64,000 nt of DNA from Trochalopteron elliotii (GCA_024734555.1 JANPWX010019206.1:268139-332138), one strand, 5' to 3'; shown: positions 48,291 through 62,528, counted from the first letter of the stretch. Notes: generated by a model from the sequence alone, not told the origin. Program-made: numbers and translations.

Positions 48291-48890
48291 TGACTCTGTG
48301 CCAGAGTCTTTTATCTAGCTCAGCCACTGCGGCACAGCACCGTGAGTGGGACGCGTCTCCCGAGTGGGCAATGAGAGACGTGGCTTAGAGCGCTTTGCTC
48401 TACAGCACGAAGGTCTTTAGATCGGCGCAGGTTGAGGGCGAGGAATGAGAGGGAGGTTCTCTGTTTGTGATCCAGAAGGGTTTATTCTTCTGAACAGCCA
48501 GTGACAGACTGGACCCCCAGCACAGTGCCCAGCAGCTTATAAACGGGGGAGGTCCCAGGGGCAGGTAACAAATTTTAACCAATAGGGAGAGGATGTGGGA
48601 GGAGAACAAGGAAGAGTTTCATACTTCAGGGACCAATGGGAAAACAGTGGGAAGAAAACAAGTCACATGGACCAATGGGACGTTGTGAATTAGGGGAATC
48701 CCCGGGACAGGTTTCAACAGGGATTGGTCCAGGGAAAGATTGACTTAGAACACTGAGGAAAAATGGGTTGGGTTAGGTACAACTGACAGCTCAGAGGGTG
48801 GAAACAACTTTCGGGACAAAACCATTACTTCTGGGAAACAGGGGGATACAGAACAGTCCATTAACAATGGAACTTAAACAAACTACAACA
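48291..48890 (-). mobile_element. Solo ERV LTR with 6-bp TSD (ERVK-like)
   Basis: GGCTGC flanks the unit (48285-48290 and 48891-48896). On the minus strand it runs TGTTGTAGTTTG...GGCACAGAGTCA. TTTATAAGC near 48535 and GAATAAACCC near 48480 give TATA and polyadenylation signals 50 bp apart, and several CCAAT-type motifs lie upstream. It is exactly 600 bp. Confidence 0.9.
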
Positions 48891-48896
48891 GGCTGC

Positions 48897-51800
48897 CATT
48901 TACAACTTTCCATGGCTTTTGTGTCCAGTGAACCAGGAAGAGCTCAACCCAGTCCACCTGACCCACTGAACAAGTGCCTTTGCTATAACCAGGGGCTAAC
49001 TGAGCACATTAAATACTGTTTTGAGTTACTAAACACAGAACTCTGCAGTAAATGCAAGCTGAGATGCTCCAGGCCAGATTTATTCCTCATAAAAATAGGT
49101 ATAATCCTTCTTCAAAGACTGGATGCTCAAAGGACTGGATGAACTTTCTATTCCCCATCCTGAAAAAGTGGGTATTAAAGCTATTCTGCATCACAGAGGT
49201 GTCAAATCCTAACACACAACATTCCCATCAAAACGTCTATATATAGTTTTGGAATTCATGATGGGAATATCCTGTTAACAGCCAAAGTAGCTGCCATGAA
49301 AGAGCTGGTACCTGAGATCACCACAGGCCTCTGCAGACTTTGAGGCTTTGAGGAAGATACTCTTATATTTGGACTAAAAAAAGCCTTAGGAAATTATGCT
49401 TTTAGTCATAAGTGCAGACCAAAAGTTCATCCTAATAACACAGGACTCCATAAATACCAACCCAGCTTTGTTGCTGGTCTGTAGAACCACCTCTCTACTG
49501 CAGATCTGTCATGGAGGTTGGGCTGCCTTGAAGTGCAATATGGATCATTCGTTTGCTATACCATTAATGAGAGAAATCCACAAAGCATTTAAATTTTGCA
49601 CGTCCCAAAAGAAGAATAATAATATTAATACAGAATTTCCCAAAACTAGAGCTCTGTGCGTAAAAATTGAAATAGATCTCAACTCACAGCCAAAGATTTA
49701 CAGGAGGAATTTGGATCGGCATTCCTTCACATGAAGTAATTAGAAGCAAATCTGGAAACTGTTATCTTAATATAAAAATGTATTGCTGCAAATTTTCAGC
49801 TTCAAAATTTTTTTGTTTATTATTGACCAAATCAGTACTTCAGTAATTATTTTCCAAAGAAGTGATTTGGTTTACAGAGTGACCACAGTATGTGGATTGT
49901 AAATATCAAGTCTTTGTTCAAAGTAGCACAAATTCTGAAGAAAAAGAACTTTGTTGATCATTACTGCAAAATTCTGTTTTACAATTGAAACCTGTGCCTG
50001 TTCACCTGGGAAGTATTTTAATACAAGAGCATTTTAAACATTAACACCTCCATAATAGCCAACAGAATGTGCCTAATAAAAGCTGATTTACACTGTATTT
50101 GATTAAACTTTATCTCCATCTGCAGAAGGTAAATGGATTCTTAAATTACTCGGGATAATTACAGCCCACAAAACTTGCAGACCTCTTGCATCAGTTCCTG
50201 TGCAATGAGTGGGGTGGCAGCTCCTAAGTTGTGTAAGGAATGCTGCCACGTTCTGACTATGGAATTACATCCAGGGAATCAGCTCATCCCAAAGCTTCCC
50301 TCCTTCCAGAACACCCCAAGGAACTCAGCAAGAGCCCTGTGCTTGTGCTGACCCTCTGTGCAAAGACAACCCCTCTTACTGTGACCACTGAACCCCCCTT
50401 GGAAAAGGAAACCAGAAAAATTCATAACAGAAGAACAAAAGAGTTTGTGGGTTTTGGATTTATTTTTCCCATTAAGTGGCTACTGAGCAGCTCCAGTAAA
50501 GCTGAGCTGAAATTTCAGCTGGCAAATATTTTGAAAAATAATTTTACCTGAACTTCAAGGAAGGTTTAGCAGATAGAAGAGTAATTATGGATGATTAGAT
50601 AATTACTGAATTATTGAATAATTATTAGATAATTATTGAAAAAAGCAAGCTTATTTAAAATGGTCACAGCATCCTAAACTCAATATTTCTGTATTAATGA
50701 TTGACAGAAGCCTATTTACAGTCTCAGACTAACATATAGATTTTTTTTGATATCACAGTTTTCAACTCCAGTTGAAAAGTTTGAAAAAAGTTTGAAAAAC
50801 AAAGAAGGCAGGAAGAGATTTGAGGACTTTTGAGTCCAATCTGCAGGCTGTAGTCATTCTTCTAGAAAATACAAACTGGGAAAAAAGGGTCTGTAAAATG
50901 TTTTGGTTTTGATAATGGGAGAAAATTGTCCAGTTTCCAATTTTGTTGCTGACTTTGCTGATAAGAAATCAGTTAATGAAACCTTTGATAATTAATGTAA
51001 CAGCAAAAAAAAAAAAAAAAGTGATTTATTGTCTTTTAATTTAATGCCAAATTTTACCCTTTTTGCTGGTAATTTATAAAAAATGTCTGTTTCCCTTGAA
51101 AATTCCCTAGGCAATAAAATCTACAGAAAGCAGAGAGAGTCAAAGGAAAAGATTCGGCAGGACACTAATATATATTAAAAAAAAAAATAAGATGTTTAAG
51201 CCAAAAGATCCTGACAATAAATATCTATCAAATCCTTATTAATTTTCAAATTTCACTGTGGGAAAACTGAGGGTGTTTCAGTGGCTTTTATGCCTGACTC
51301 CACAGCTGCTACAACTCTACCACCAACTTTGGAATATTTGGTTCCATATCACCTCTGAAACACACCTGAGTATTATTCCTGGTCTAAAGAATACAGGAAA
51401 TCTGAAGATTTCTGGCATGTAGGTAAAAAATATGAGGAACTTGAAAAATGAAGAATGTGTTGGAAATTTGTCAGTTTGTGTCAAGGATGTAGAATAGCTG
51501 AATTCCTCTGTAGTGTTATCACTTTTGTGATATTCACTCAAGAAATGAGTGAATAACACTAACACAGAAAAAAAAATTAACAACACAAAATGTAATTTGT
51601 ATATAAGAGTTTATAACTCTTTTTTTTCCTCCTGGCCCAGTATTCCATCATTATTACTGAGGAATCCAACAGCCATAAAACAAAGAGAAAAAAAAACCAA
51701 AAAAAAGCCAGATTCCATGAGATTTTAGACTGGAATAGATACTTTTTATTCCCTAGAACTTAATAAACTGTGGTCTGAAGATGGTAAATTAAATTAAGGT

Positions 51801-52752
51801 TTGATGTAAGCTCACTACAGGATCCAGTGTGATCCTGGGCCTGTTCCTCAGCTTAGCTGCTACTGAAGGGAATCCCTGAGGTTTAGTTGGAATATGACTC
51901 AATGCACAATCAAAGCTGCCTGAGAATCTTCAGTGTTCTGAAATTACACATATTTTCCCCCTGTATTTCATTAATTTGGAACACGATGCTATCACCTAAT
52001 AGTTTTCATAGGATGCATATTATTTAATAAAAAGCCCTGAGAGTTACTAAGACAACTACAGCATAATAAAATTGTTTTTCTAACACTGAGGCCCATTAAA
52101 GGAGAGACACAGTGCTCAGGTCACATATGTGCCATTGTAAACTTTGGATTTTGCTCCGACAGATGGGATGGCTGAATTACAATAGAATCAGTTCCGTGTG
52201 AGGGAAACTGCAATTCCTTCTTCAGACTGTGTTTTATTTGTCACAGTAATTGATGCTGGGACTTTGGACAACAAACAACCCTTTAGCCTGTAGAATTTTT
52301 TTGGGCTGTGCTGGACACTGCTCCTCGTGCTGTGCAATGCCTGACTGTGATCGCAGGATCATTTCACCCAGTTCTGAATTCCCCCTCCAAACAGAAACTA
52401 TTAATTTCAAATGTACATAACTTTCATACACTATTTTGCTATTTTTAAAGTTCTTTTAATGGCAAACATTCAACAGCCCCACGCTCCCTGAGAATTCAAT
52501 GGATATTCCAACTTTCTTTTAAACTCAGAATTATAAACTGCTGCTGATCACATAAATCAATGTGGTCTAGCAATGAAAGACCCAATTCAGCACTTCTGAA
52601 AGCTCTGTGTGCAGAACACTGACACTCAGATGATGGCCTGATGTGCTTCATTCAAATACCAAATTATTTCATTAAAAACCAGCAAGTTTTGCAAACAGGC
52701 AACACAGGGTGATAGAGCAAACAAGAATTAAGTCACTGTTAACTCTATGTAT
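48897..52752. other. No gene seen; unique sequence
   Basis: AT-rich DNA with a 16-base A run at 51005-51020 and an AT-rich quasi-repeat (ATTATTGAATAATT-like) at about 50580-50640. Plus-strand frames of 112-114 codons near 48798-49734 and one of 103 codons at 50240 have no recognisable domain. Confidence 0.5.
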
Positions 52753-52758
52753 TGAACC

Positions 52759-53068
52759 TGTTGTATTTCTCTGGGGAAAGCTTTTTCCCCAGGACCCCTG
52801 AAGCCTGTAACCATATGGTTTGACCCTCCCTTCCTTTCTTGACATAATTGGCTGAGGTCCAGCTATCTTTTCCTGAGCAGGAGACTAGATAAGGCCCTGT
52901 TCTTCCTTGTTCGCTCTCTTGCTTCCTGGGGACCCTTCGAGCATAAAGCCTTGGAATAATCCCAGGGGTAAGAGCCTCATTTGGAATCTTTTGTCTTGTC
53001 CCTGAGATATTCCTCCAAAGCCCCTCAAGGAGCTGAGCTAGCCCCGGGGGGCTGAGGGGAATATTTCA
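52759..53068 (+). mobile_element. Solo ERV LTR with 6-bp TSD (ERVK-like)
   Basis: TGAACC flanks the unit (52753-52758 and 53069-53074). It starts TGTTGTATTTCTC and ends AATATTTCA. GATAAGGCCC near 52888 and GCATAAAGCC followed by GGAATAATCC near 52940-52965 are candidate promoter and polyadenylation elements. The 310-bp size is like the compact element at 14.5 kb. Confidence 0.85.
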
Positions 53069-53074
53069 TGAACC

Positions 53075-53640
53075 CTTAAATTTACTTCTCAATTCAAATA
53101 TAATTATCAGCACCTATTCAAGCCAAGAGAGTCGGGGACCTAAGGATATCTTTTGCTAATGCCAACACAGATTATAGAAAACTGCTGTGAAAATTCAGTC
53201 GCATGGCTGAAAAAGGGCCCAAGGACACAATGGTTTTTCAAGAGATGTGAAAAATGTGGTGGCTGGTCAAACCTAGCTCATATAAAGCAAAACACAGAGA
53301 CACAGAACTAGGAAAACTAGGCTGGAAAGTGTTCCATTAATCTGGATATATTAGTTTTATCAAAATAATAGAGAAGAAAACCAAATACAGAATTGCAGCC
53401 TTGTCCATTCTGATCAAAATTACTTCTTTTCTTTTGAAGGTTTTTAAATAGCTTACAAGTTATTAATTTTAAAAGTTTGAAACCACTACTTGCACTATTT
53501 TCTTTATGACACTAGGAACGAAGGCAAGCAGCTTCCTACTCTGATGAGTGCTATATTGCAGAATTTACTTTTTAGTGCAGTCTACACTTCTTGCAAACTA
53601 TTTTAGTAAGAGTGACAAAGGTGATCAAATAGATTATTAA
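53075..53640. other. No gene seen; unique spacer between two solo LTRs
   Basis: AT-rich sequence with nothing recognisable. Confidence 0.5.
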
Positions 53641-53645
53641 GCTAG

Positions 53646-54183
53646 TGTCCTGGGTTGATGGTGCCTCCTATCCCAATTGTGCAGCTTTATCTCTATGTAC
53701 TGCACTGTTATGTCTGACAGCTGCCCCCCTCGGTGGGGTGTTTGCGGCGGTAGGGCTACTTGTGCTTTTGGCTTTTGGCTGCTTGCTCGGCTTGGCTGCA
53801 GGCTTTGCTTTGCTTTGCTTTTACTGCTGCTGCCTTTATTTCGCTGCTTTCGTTTTTTTTTCCTTTTTTTCTTTCTCTCCCTTCCCCCCCCCCCCCGAAG
53901 ATCATTGGACCGGCTCCAGACCTGACCCGGGAATATCTGGGGGTCCTCGACGCCTGAAAACAGAAGCTCTGCGCCCTCCCCTCACAGCAACTGCTTGAGT
54001 ATTTTTCTTTTCCCTTGTGTTGGGGAGTGTCTTTGTTTATTTGTCAATAAATAGGTTTTTTCCACTTCTCCTCCGAGGAATTCCTTCTCAAACCCAGAGC
54101 TGGGGGGGGAAGGGGTGGTGGAGGTTTGTTTTCTGGGGGGCTCCTTCTGGAGACCTTCCCCTAATTTGTCCTAAACCAGGACA
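53646..54183 (+). mobile_element. Complete solo ERV LTR with 5-bp TSD (ERVL-like)
   Basis: GCTAG lies on both sides (53641-53645 and 54184-54188). The ends TGTCCTGG and CCAGGACA form a perfect 8-bp terminal inverted repeat. U3 is pyrimidine- and GC-rich with GCTTTGCTTTGC repeats and a C run near 53884-53897. The polyadenylation block AATAAATAGGTTTTTTCC follows at about 54046. It is the full-length counterpart of 1-244. The hydrophobic 117-codon frame at 53645-53998 comes from the pyrimidine-rich U3 and is not taken as coding. Confidence 0.92.
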
Positions 54184-54188
54184 GCTAG

Positions 54189-57100
54189 CCAACTATGAAA
54201 GATCAACTTTTCTTTGTATTAAATCAACAGCAAGTTGTTTTATCAGATCATAAATAGACACAATTAAAATTGGAAAGGCAAAATTATCAATGGTAAATGA
54301 AAATATTCTAATGCAATAAATTCTGAAAATCCAGTGAGAGCACAAAGAAAAATTAATGCTTTGACTCTGAAACAGCTGAAAGGAAAAGGGATTCTCCCAC
54401 CTGATTCAGCAAGTATTTGGGATCTCAAGGCTTTCCCCATTGCCTGAGCTATACTTTGGGATATAAGAGCACAGGAATTAATATTTAGGTGTTAAAATTG
54501 TACTAATGCTATATAAAATCCTGGGGCTATCCATTCATTAAATAATGTGCAGATGTTGCATCTCCAAGATCTCTGTTGCCTTAATCATGCATGTATTAGA
54601 AATTTTCTGGTTTTACAGAATTGGGGCATTCACCAGGATTTAATATCAAAAAGTGCCTTTCAGACCTGAAAATGAAATCATAAAAAAAAGCAGCTTTGAG
54701 TTTCCAACAGAGCTATTCTAAACCCCAAATGTACACCCTGAGTTGGAGCCTGTCCCTACAACAGAAGTTCCAAGATGACTTTGGGGTCCCCTGCAGCAGC
54801 AGGGGTTGACAGACAATGTCTCTGAGGGAGTGACACCTCGGAATAAGTCTGAATAACTCAATCTGAAAGTTCAGCTAACAGACTTTTGGACAGTAGTAAA
54901 TCACTGTCAAACAATGAGAGACATGTTGATGGTTATAACTCTTTTCTCTGTCGACACATCAATCTGTCTGTCATTCAGTGCAGAACAAAATCCATTACAT
55001 TAATATGTTTCCACAGGCAAATTGAGAAATTGTGATTTTAATCTAATCAGGGTGGTTATTTTTGCAAATGGCAATTTTAGCTTGTTTAAAGTTCTTCTTA
55101 TAATAAATTAAATTTTAGTTGAAGGAATGAAACATTTAGAGCTGAAAACAACTAAATATTAGTGCAGCTAAATTACTTTAATTTTTTTTAGTGATAATGC
55201 TTCTGGAGAATGTAATACTGTATAAAACAGAAATGAAGATGCTACACAATATCTTCCTCAAAACTAGAATATTTAAATTCATGGATATACAGATGCACCA
55301 GATATTTCAGGTATATTAAAAATTCACAGGGGTTTTTCCCCACTCCTTCCCCAAGCAGCATTAGCTGATACATGTGGATTCAGTCAGAATATTCCAATGC
55401 GCCATCAAAGAAATAAATAACCTCTCAAAAAGGCACAATTGTATCAAATCCATGGCATTGCCCCTGCAGGCCCAGATGGAACTGGAAATCATGGAAGGCT
55501 GAGAGACTGGCTCCCTGAACTCATTTCTAACACCAAACACCACACATTTTGCATAGAAACTCTGGGGGTTTTTTTAGTTCACACCTGCATTTCTGGAGGA
55601 ATCGGGTTCAGCCAACCTGCAGAACTTGTGATGAATCTGAACTAGAGCTGTGAGAATTCAAGCTTTTTCCTCTCAGAAAAGAGTGAAGTGTTTCACGATA
55701 TTTCATGTTTAAAGTGAGAGTTTCTTCTGGTACCAAATCAAACCTAAACCAACTGACTGAGGTTCTTTTTTCCTCTGAAATTTTATTTATGATCTTTATA
55801 TTTTCAGCCTAATACTGCTCTCTGAAGATCATTTTAGTGCCCAGTCGAGTATAACTCATCTCCTTTGTGGTCAAGGAGTACAAAAATACTCTTCCCTGAT
55901 TCAGTCCACATGGCTAGAGCTTGAAAGGTACCTTAATGTGACTAATATAATTTTTTTTTTCAGCTTTGAATATTTTCATTCATGACAAGGAAAAACATGG
56001 ACATTCACAAACCAGCAAGAGCATCCTGGGCTAAAAGAGCCAAATAAAAAAATATTTTTTTCAACAGACTGGATCACACAGGTAACCTTTGCCATTCCTC
56101 TGTATTTTACATGAGTCAAGGGAAGACAACATTAAATTATACAATGCCAGGTATGTAGAAATGATAATTTCCTGCTGGTAGAATTCTTCAGGCAGCTTCT
56201 CTGAAAGTTTACCTGTCTTAAAGAAAACAAATCATGTTTCTCTGTATGTCAACATTGTGTCAACCCCTGTGTTCACATTTTTATACACTCGTGGAAGACC
56301 ATGGTGAAAATATCTGGTAAATGCTTATAGAATAAAAAAACCCAAAATTCTGACTTGCTTATTATTGATTGTGAAAATTGTCTTGATACCATAAAGCTGA
56401 TGAAATCTGGACAGTTGCTTATGAGTTTTAGCAGATGGAATAATGCAAACTCCAAGGCTCAAACAGGACATGGGTTTTAAATTTGTCTATAGCCCATGGT
56501 CTGTAACTCCTTTGCCTCCACATATCCTTTTATCTTCGTGTAAATAACTTTGCATTGTATCCTGTTGTGTACATTTGGGCTCATACCAGGTATATTTCAG
56601 ATGACAACTCAGTAGAAAATGCTTGACATTAATGTTCAGGCACTATTCCTTCCATGCTAGGCAATTATGACAGAGAATACTTTTTTTTTTCCTCTTTTAA
56701 CCTGGAGGTGACCTGCCACTGGAATGCAGTTTTCTCTTTCATCATTGTTACTCTGTAAAAACACTAATAGCACCGTGTCATGCAACACTGAGAAAACCCC
56801 AGAACAAACAAAAAAAACAAACCCTCACAGACCTGTAATCCCATTGTTAGTTGGATAGTAAAGAGAGGGATTTTCCCTTTTAGCTCAGGGGTGGACGCAA
56901 ACATGACAAACAATGAGACAAAAATGCCAAGGAAAACTAGCAGGGACAAGTGACAGAGGCATGGGGACGAGCACAGCCCTCCTGCCACACTGCTGCTGAA
57001 ATTTGTCTGCAAACATTCACTTTGGACAAGAAATGGAACAGAAAGTTTTAGGAACTCCTGAAATTGTTTCAGTCCACGCTTGAAGCATTTTAAAAATTCG

Positions 57101-60100
57101 TGACAATGGTTTGAGCTTGCCAGGTAAGCTGAATTATTGTTATTTCACTGCACTGGTGCTGACAAACAAGCCATCAGTGAGTTCCAGTTCCAGCTGGGAA
57201 TCCATGGGAACACAGCCAGCCAGGGGCATTTAAGGAAACACCACGGCACCATAAATCAACAGGGCAGGACAGGAGCTCAGCTCACCAGCAGGTGTTCCCT
57301 TGAGGAGCCCTGAGGAGTTAATCCTGAGAGGTTCCATGGCACATGTGTCCTGGGGGATGCACGGATTTTGGTCCCTGGATGTTCTTTTCGAGGGATGCTG
57401 GAGGGAAATGAGGACTGCCCTTCAAAGGGAACTACCAAAATCCACTGCCAATGACACACTGAGCTCTGCTGCCAATGTAATTCCAGAAATTCATAGCTTT
57501 CTTAGCAAGGCTAAAACAGAGTGGTTAGAGGAAGCAGAAATATGACTCCATACAATAGCAAACCTCAGACAGAAGAAGTTATTTCTTTTTGCAGTGTTTC
57601 CTAACCACTGTTTGGGAATTTCCAATTCCTTGCAGGCTTAAAGAAATCTCAAGAAAGGCATAAAATTATTGAATTAGTTTTAGATATGCTAAGCCTTTTA
57701 GCTCACATCAAATCAATGGCAAATGAGGTGCATCACATCTCTAAAAGGCATATTACTCATTCAGGATCAAAATACATCTTTGAAATATCTGGCATACACA
57801 TTTTAAAAATTCAAAATGTATTAGTAATTAATATTTTCGTAAATTCAAAAGTATTTTGATGGGGATTTTCATGAGATAAAAAACTCCACGACTGTTTAAG
57901 ATGAATACTTCTGGAAAAGATTATAGTAGTTGCACATATATAATTTTCAGATTTTTTTTGCAAATACACAAACTACCACAGAAACCTCAAATAAATTAAA
58001 TTCATACAATTCTTCCCATTGGGAGAGAGAGAAATGGACTTTGTGTAATTTATTCTTCTGTTCTATTTGTGTTATCTTCTGTTTCAACTTAAACTAAAAC
58101 TTGTTTCAGACCACTCTCATTTAGTGAAACAAGACAAATTTTAGTGTTTCAGTTTTGCAGATATGATTTAGCATTCAAAAAAGCACCTTTACAAACCAAC
58201 TCATTCTGCTGCATTTTTTAACTTCTGTAAACAGATTGCAGAGAAGGAGCCAATGGAGATCTGGACATCTTGTATGTCATCAGGCACAGCTTTTGAGTTT
58301 TTTATTGCATAAGGGATGGATTTCTGACAACACATTTAAAAAATTGCTTCTTATCCAAAAAATGACAGGCAAGAAAATTACTCATGAAGAATAATCTTTG
58401 TTCAGTGAGAGCAATCCCCCCATGTTCTCTGCAATGGCCGAGTGAAGTGGCTGCATGAGGAACACCAGACGGATCCCAGGGAACAAAATCTCCCCAAAAC
58501 TCCTGCCACAGGGGGTTTCCACAGCAGTTTGTGGCTTCCACTCCAGCCCCTGGCCTGGAGAAGGAGCAGAGACATCTGAGCTTTCCATAACCAGAGGTCT
58601 GTAACTACCAAATCTGTCAGTATAAGAATAAAGTCAGAATTTTAGACACCATTCACTGGACAGTGCACAAAAACCCACACATTTTATTGATTTTTTTTTC
58701 AATAGTTGCTATGACAGTTGTGTGGATTATGATAGTTACAGAGGTTTTTTAAATTTTGTTAGATTTTCAACATGATTAATTAAGAAAATAATAATTAATA
58801 AAGAAAATAATAATTATTAATAAAAGTGGTCAATGTTCACCATGGCAAAGGATGAACAGAGTATTTCAAGGCTTAGTTCCAAGTCATATGAAATACATTA
58901 TATTTGTAATGTATAAAAAACTTATATTATCTAGGCATTCTAATATTTTCATAAGAAAAAGAAAATTCCACTCATAGACTTTGCACAGTTCTAAATCAAT
59001 GCCATCAACTGTATTAAACTTCTCAGGAGGCAGATCCAACATAGCCGAATAGGTGTAATCAAGAAATAAATATTATGGAAAGATGGGGTAGAAAGGTGAA
59101 ACTATACTGCTGACAAGTGTATGCTGTTTCATAAAAAATTCTGCTTTTATCTGTAATAATGGTCTGAGAAAGACAATGCAAAAATTTTTAGAAGCATTTA
59201 AAAATTCTTGCAGATGAGCATTTGAAAAGACTAGAAAGTCTAATTCAAACAGCCATGAATACAAGAATACATCATGAAAAACTCACACTCACTACTGGCA
59301 TGTGTAGAATATCCAAAGTTCCTCTCTGTGTGTTCAGGAGCTCATCTGGAGAACATCCAAACACGAGGTGGTTCCTCTCCAATGAGTTGGTGATCGTGCC
59401 TGACACCCCAGTTCCCTTGTTCTGGATTTCCTGAACAGAATTCCTGTCCCATCTCTCTCCTCCACAGCAATATATTACACAAACCCTTCAGCACTTCAGA
59501 TTCTCTGCAAAATAGACAATTTTGGGGAACAGCACCCAATTACATGTGTTCTGCTTTCCTGCAGGGAATCTACAGTCACTGTGAATATGTCACTTTTCCC
59601 CAGCCTCCATCCACAGTCTCACACACCCAGCAACCCTCTCCTCTGGCAGCTTTCCTTCTTTCCCAGAACAGAAACCACTCATACATTTTACTCCTTTTCT
59701 CGAAATACTGCTCATACTACTAATTAAAATCCCACAAGTACTTTTTTGGTTTGCAAACTTGCTGCTCTTCTCCAGCAGAGAACACTTTTGACTCCACCTT
59801 ACCCATTTGCCTTTCAACCTTCACATGGCCTTTAATCCATCTAACAAATTAATTAATATCTGATGGTCACAGGCTTATTTCTGGCCAAACCAGAGGTTTT
59901 TTTCTCTTTGGATCATCTTTAAATTCTGTTTCTCTTGCCTGTTGTGTCTTCCCTTCAGATCATCCTGCACAACTCTTACAAATTTGTTCTTTGCATTACA
60001 TGACATTATTTCAACTATAGATACTGAGTCAAAAATTTTCTCTTTAAAAAATAAACATAATATTTGAAATACAGTTAAATAACAACCATCTAAATAGAAC

Positions 60101-61871
60101 TTGAGCCATACAGTGAATAAAAAAACCCAGTTTGAATTCCTGCACAGTATCTGTTACATCTCTGCCAAACAAAAGAATGAGTTGAGCACAAAATGAACCT
60201 CTTGTTTTCCAACAAATGCTTCTTAGCTTTAGCTCATAACATTAGCTGAGAAGATTAGGCCTATGAAAACTCAATTTTCCCAGTCCATTGGGAATAGGGG
60301 AAAATAATAAACAACAAAATAATAAAACCAGCCTTGTTTTACTCAAAAGAACCTAACACTATGTCAACATCCCCTTCAAGTGATTGATGAAGTAATATGG
60401 TACTATACCAAAATAGGGGTTGGCTATCATTTAGAAAAACAAACACATTGGAGTCAACCAAGGAAATAATTGTATAGGTAAAAACTCCAAACCACTGACA
60501 AGGCAAGAACACAATACAGCACAGAAAAGTGTGGAGAAGTACAGAGACAGCAGTGGGGTTCCATTAGCTGCCCGGCTAATCAGGGACAAAGTGTTGACAG
60601 GGCCTGGTAATACACTGGAAAAATGCTGAAATTCCAGGCCTTCCCTTCCCTGATTGTCTTGTTGATAAGGATGAACCAGGGACACATCTCGGGTCATGGA
60701 TTTTGCACAGTGCAGATGAACCAAAGGAAATGGTGGGAGAAGGGCCTTGGCTGCAGGAGTTGTGGGGAAATGCATCGTGTCCCAGAAAACTCCATCCCAC
60801 ACACAACCCCTGCTTCTGAGGCACCTTGGAAGTGTCACCAGGGGTGAAGGTGTGAGCTCGAGCAGAATTCCTCAGCAGGAAGAGTTTTCAATGAAGTAGC
60901 CCTTAGGAGAAGTGTGGATCCTAAAAAGTTTTCAATATTTTTAAAAAAACTAAAAATAACTCCCGAAGTTTGTAATACAGATCTGACCTCTTACAAAAAG
61001 TTTTACTGAATTTTCAACTACATTTGTAAGAATCTGCCTTCTAACTTTAGTGGCTCATTTATTAAATGGATAACTTTGGTTCAGCACTCCAAAAGCTATG
61101 GAAATGGATGCATGAATTCTTAAAAGCTGCTGTTAGACACACCTGCATTTGTCACAGCCTGGACAAGTATGAGCACACCTACTAGAGATGGCAATGGCTG
61201 ATTTAGTAATCGTGGAGACTCCTCGGTTCTTGGAAAGCATCCATAGAATTTAATATAGTTGTCCCTAATTTTGTATGCTGCCACATTGATATTTCACTTC
61301 TGCCAGGTCACAAGAATGCTTGAGCTCCTTCCTGATTAACTTCATGGTTTACACTTGCTTAAGTTCTAAAATGAGTGTGGAGCGCTGTGGGATTATGAAT
61401 CTCCCCAGAGTACTATAATGTCCTAGAAAGGTTTTGTTACTGGAGAGAAGAAATTTAACCTAGAAGGAACAAGGTCTGTAAAGAACACAACAGAACCATA
61501 AACTCAGAGAAGTACCTGGAAGAGAGAGGGAACAGTATTTTAGGAGAAGTTATGAAGCCAGGCAGATAAAAACAGAAGGAGGAACTATTTTGAACAAAGG
61601 CAGAGGAGAACGCAGCTGTGAGGGGCTGACAGAGAGAAGGATCTTGTGCTGAGGCCCCAGGTTGTCAGACTCCCAAGCTAGCTTAAAGGTCACCTCTGAA
61701 AGATAGCATTTCAAAGGGCAAATATTACAAGGTTGCCGTCTCTGCTGCTACAGCTGAATTAGGCCTCCAAGAAATTGACTTTGAAGGATGGCACTCCAGA
61801 GTTCTGCCTCTTCTCTTCCATCATTTGTCTCTGTTATAAGACAACACTTTATATATTTACTTCAAGATAAG
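54189..61871. other. About 7.7 kb of unique sequence, no gene supported
   Basis: No LTR ends or CR1 tails were found. The longest frame (135 codons, minus strand, 60431-60838) has no domain and overlaps others in different frames. A short A/T tandem array is annotated at 58779. The sequence could be intronic or intergenic. Confidence 0.5.
58779..58825. repeat. AT-rich tandem repeat, about 18-bp unit
   Basis: Two and a half copies of a unit of the form TAAGAAAATAATAATTAA. Confidence 0.75.
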
Positions 61872-62528
61872 TGTCCTGGTTTATGGCAAATTTAGGAGAA
61901 AACCCCCGAATAGGGTCCCTCTGGGAAGCAAACTCAAACAGCCCCTCCCCCAACCGGTCTGGGAAAGAACTCCCTTGGAGAAAAGTGGAAAAAACTATTT
62001 ATTTAACAAACAAAGTGCCCACAAGCACAAAGGATGAATAATATGAAACAATAAACCCTTTTGTTATTCTGAAGTGAGATGGCAAATTCATAAAGTCCTT
62101 GCTGTGAATTGTAGCTCGGCTCACTCAGTCTCTTATCAGTTCCTCCAGCACTGGAAAATGCCGAGGTCCAGGTACCGGTGGGCCACAGGTGTGAGCTCCC
62201 AGTGCTCTTCTGGGTTTTTCAGTCCAGAGCAGGTTTAAACAGTCACAAGAAAAAGAAAAAAAAACAGTCCAGGGAACTTCTCTGCTTCAGCTAGCTAAGG
62301 CTAACTAAAAGCAAAGGAGATCTCTGTCCCACTGTCTGTCCGTTCTTCAGACGAACACAGTCCAGGAGCGGAATGCGGAGGAGTGAGCAGTTTCTCCAAA
62401 ACAAACTGCGTGCTTCTTCTTCTCCCTGCCTCGCTCTCAGAACCAGTCTTAAAGGCACAGAACTCAATATAGAGCCCAAACAGAAGAGATGATTTGGGGT
62501 ATAAGCCTCATAAAGTCACCCTAGAACA
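61872..62528 (-). mobile_element. Probable solo ERV LTR sharing R-U5 with the 53.6-kb LTR
   Basis: On the minus strand it starts TGTTCTAGGGTGAC and ends CATAAACCAGGACA. Its AAATAAATAGTTTTTTCCACTT block near 61990 lines up with the same block in the LTR at 53646, which fixes orientation and family. The flanks ATAAG and ATCTG do not form a clean TSD, so the insertion may have recombined with another copy or the flank mutated. It is 657 bp, with TATATTGAG near 62470. Confidence 0.75.

Noticed and set aside
53645..53998. Hydrophobic 117-codon frame that looks like a membrane protein
   Set aside because: It lies in the pyrimidine-rich U3 of a solo LTR; Leu/Phe/Cys richness follows from base composition.
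60431..60838. 135-codon minus-strand frame with a hydrophobic end
   Set aside because: No domain, no splice or promoter context, and two other frames overlap it.
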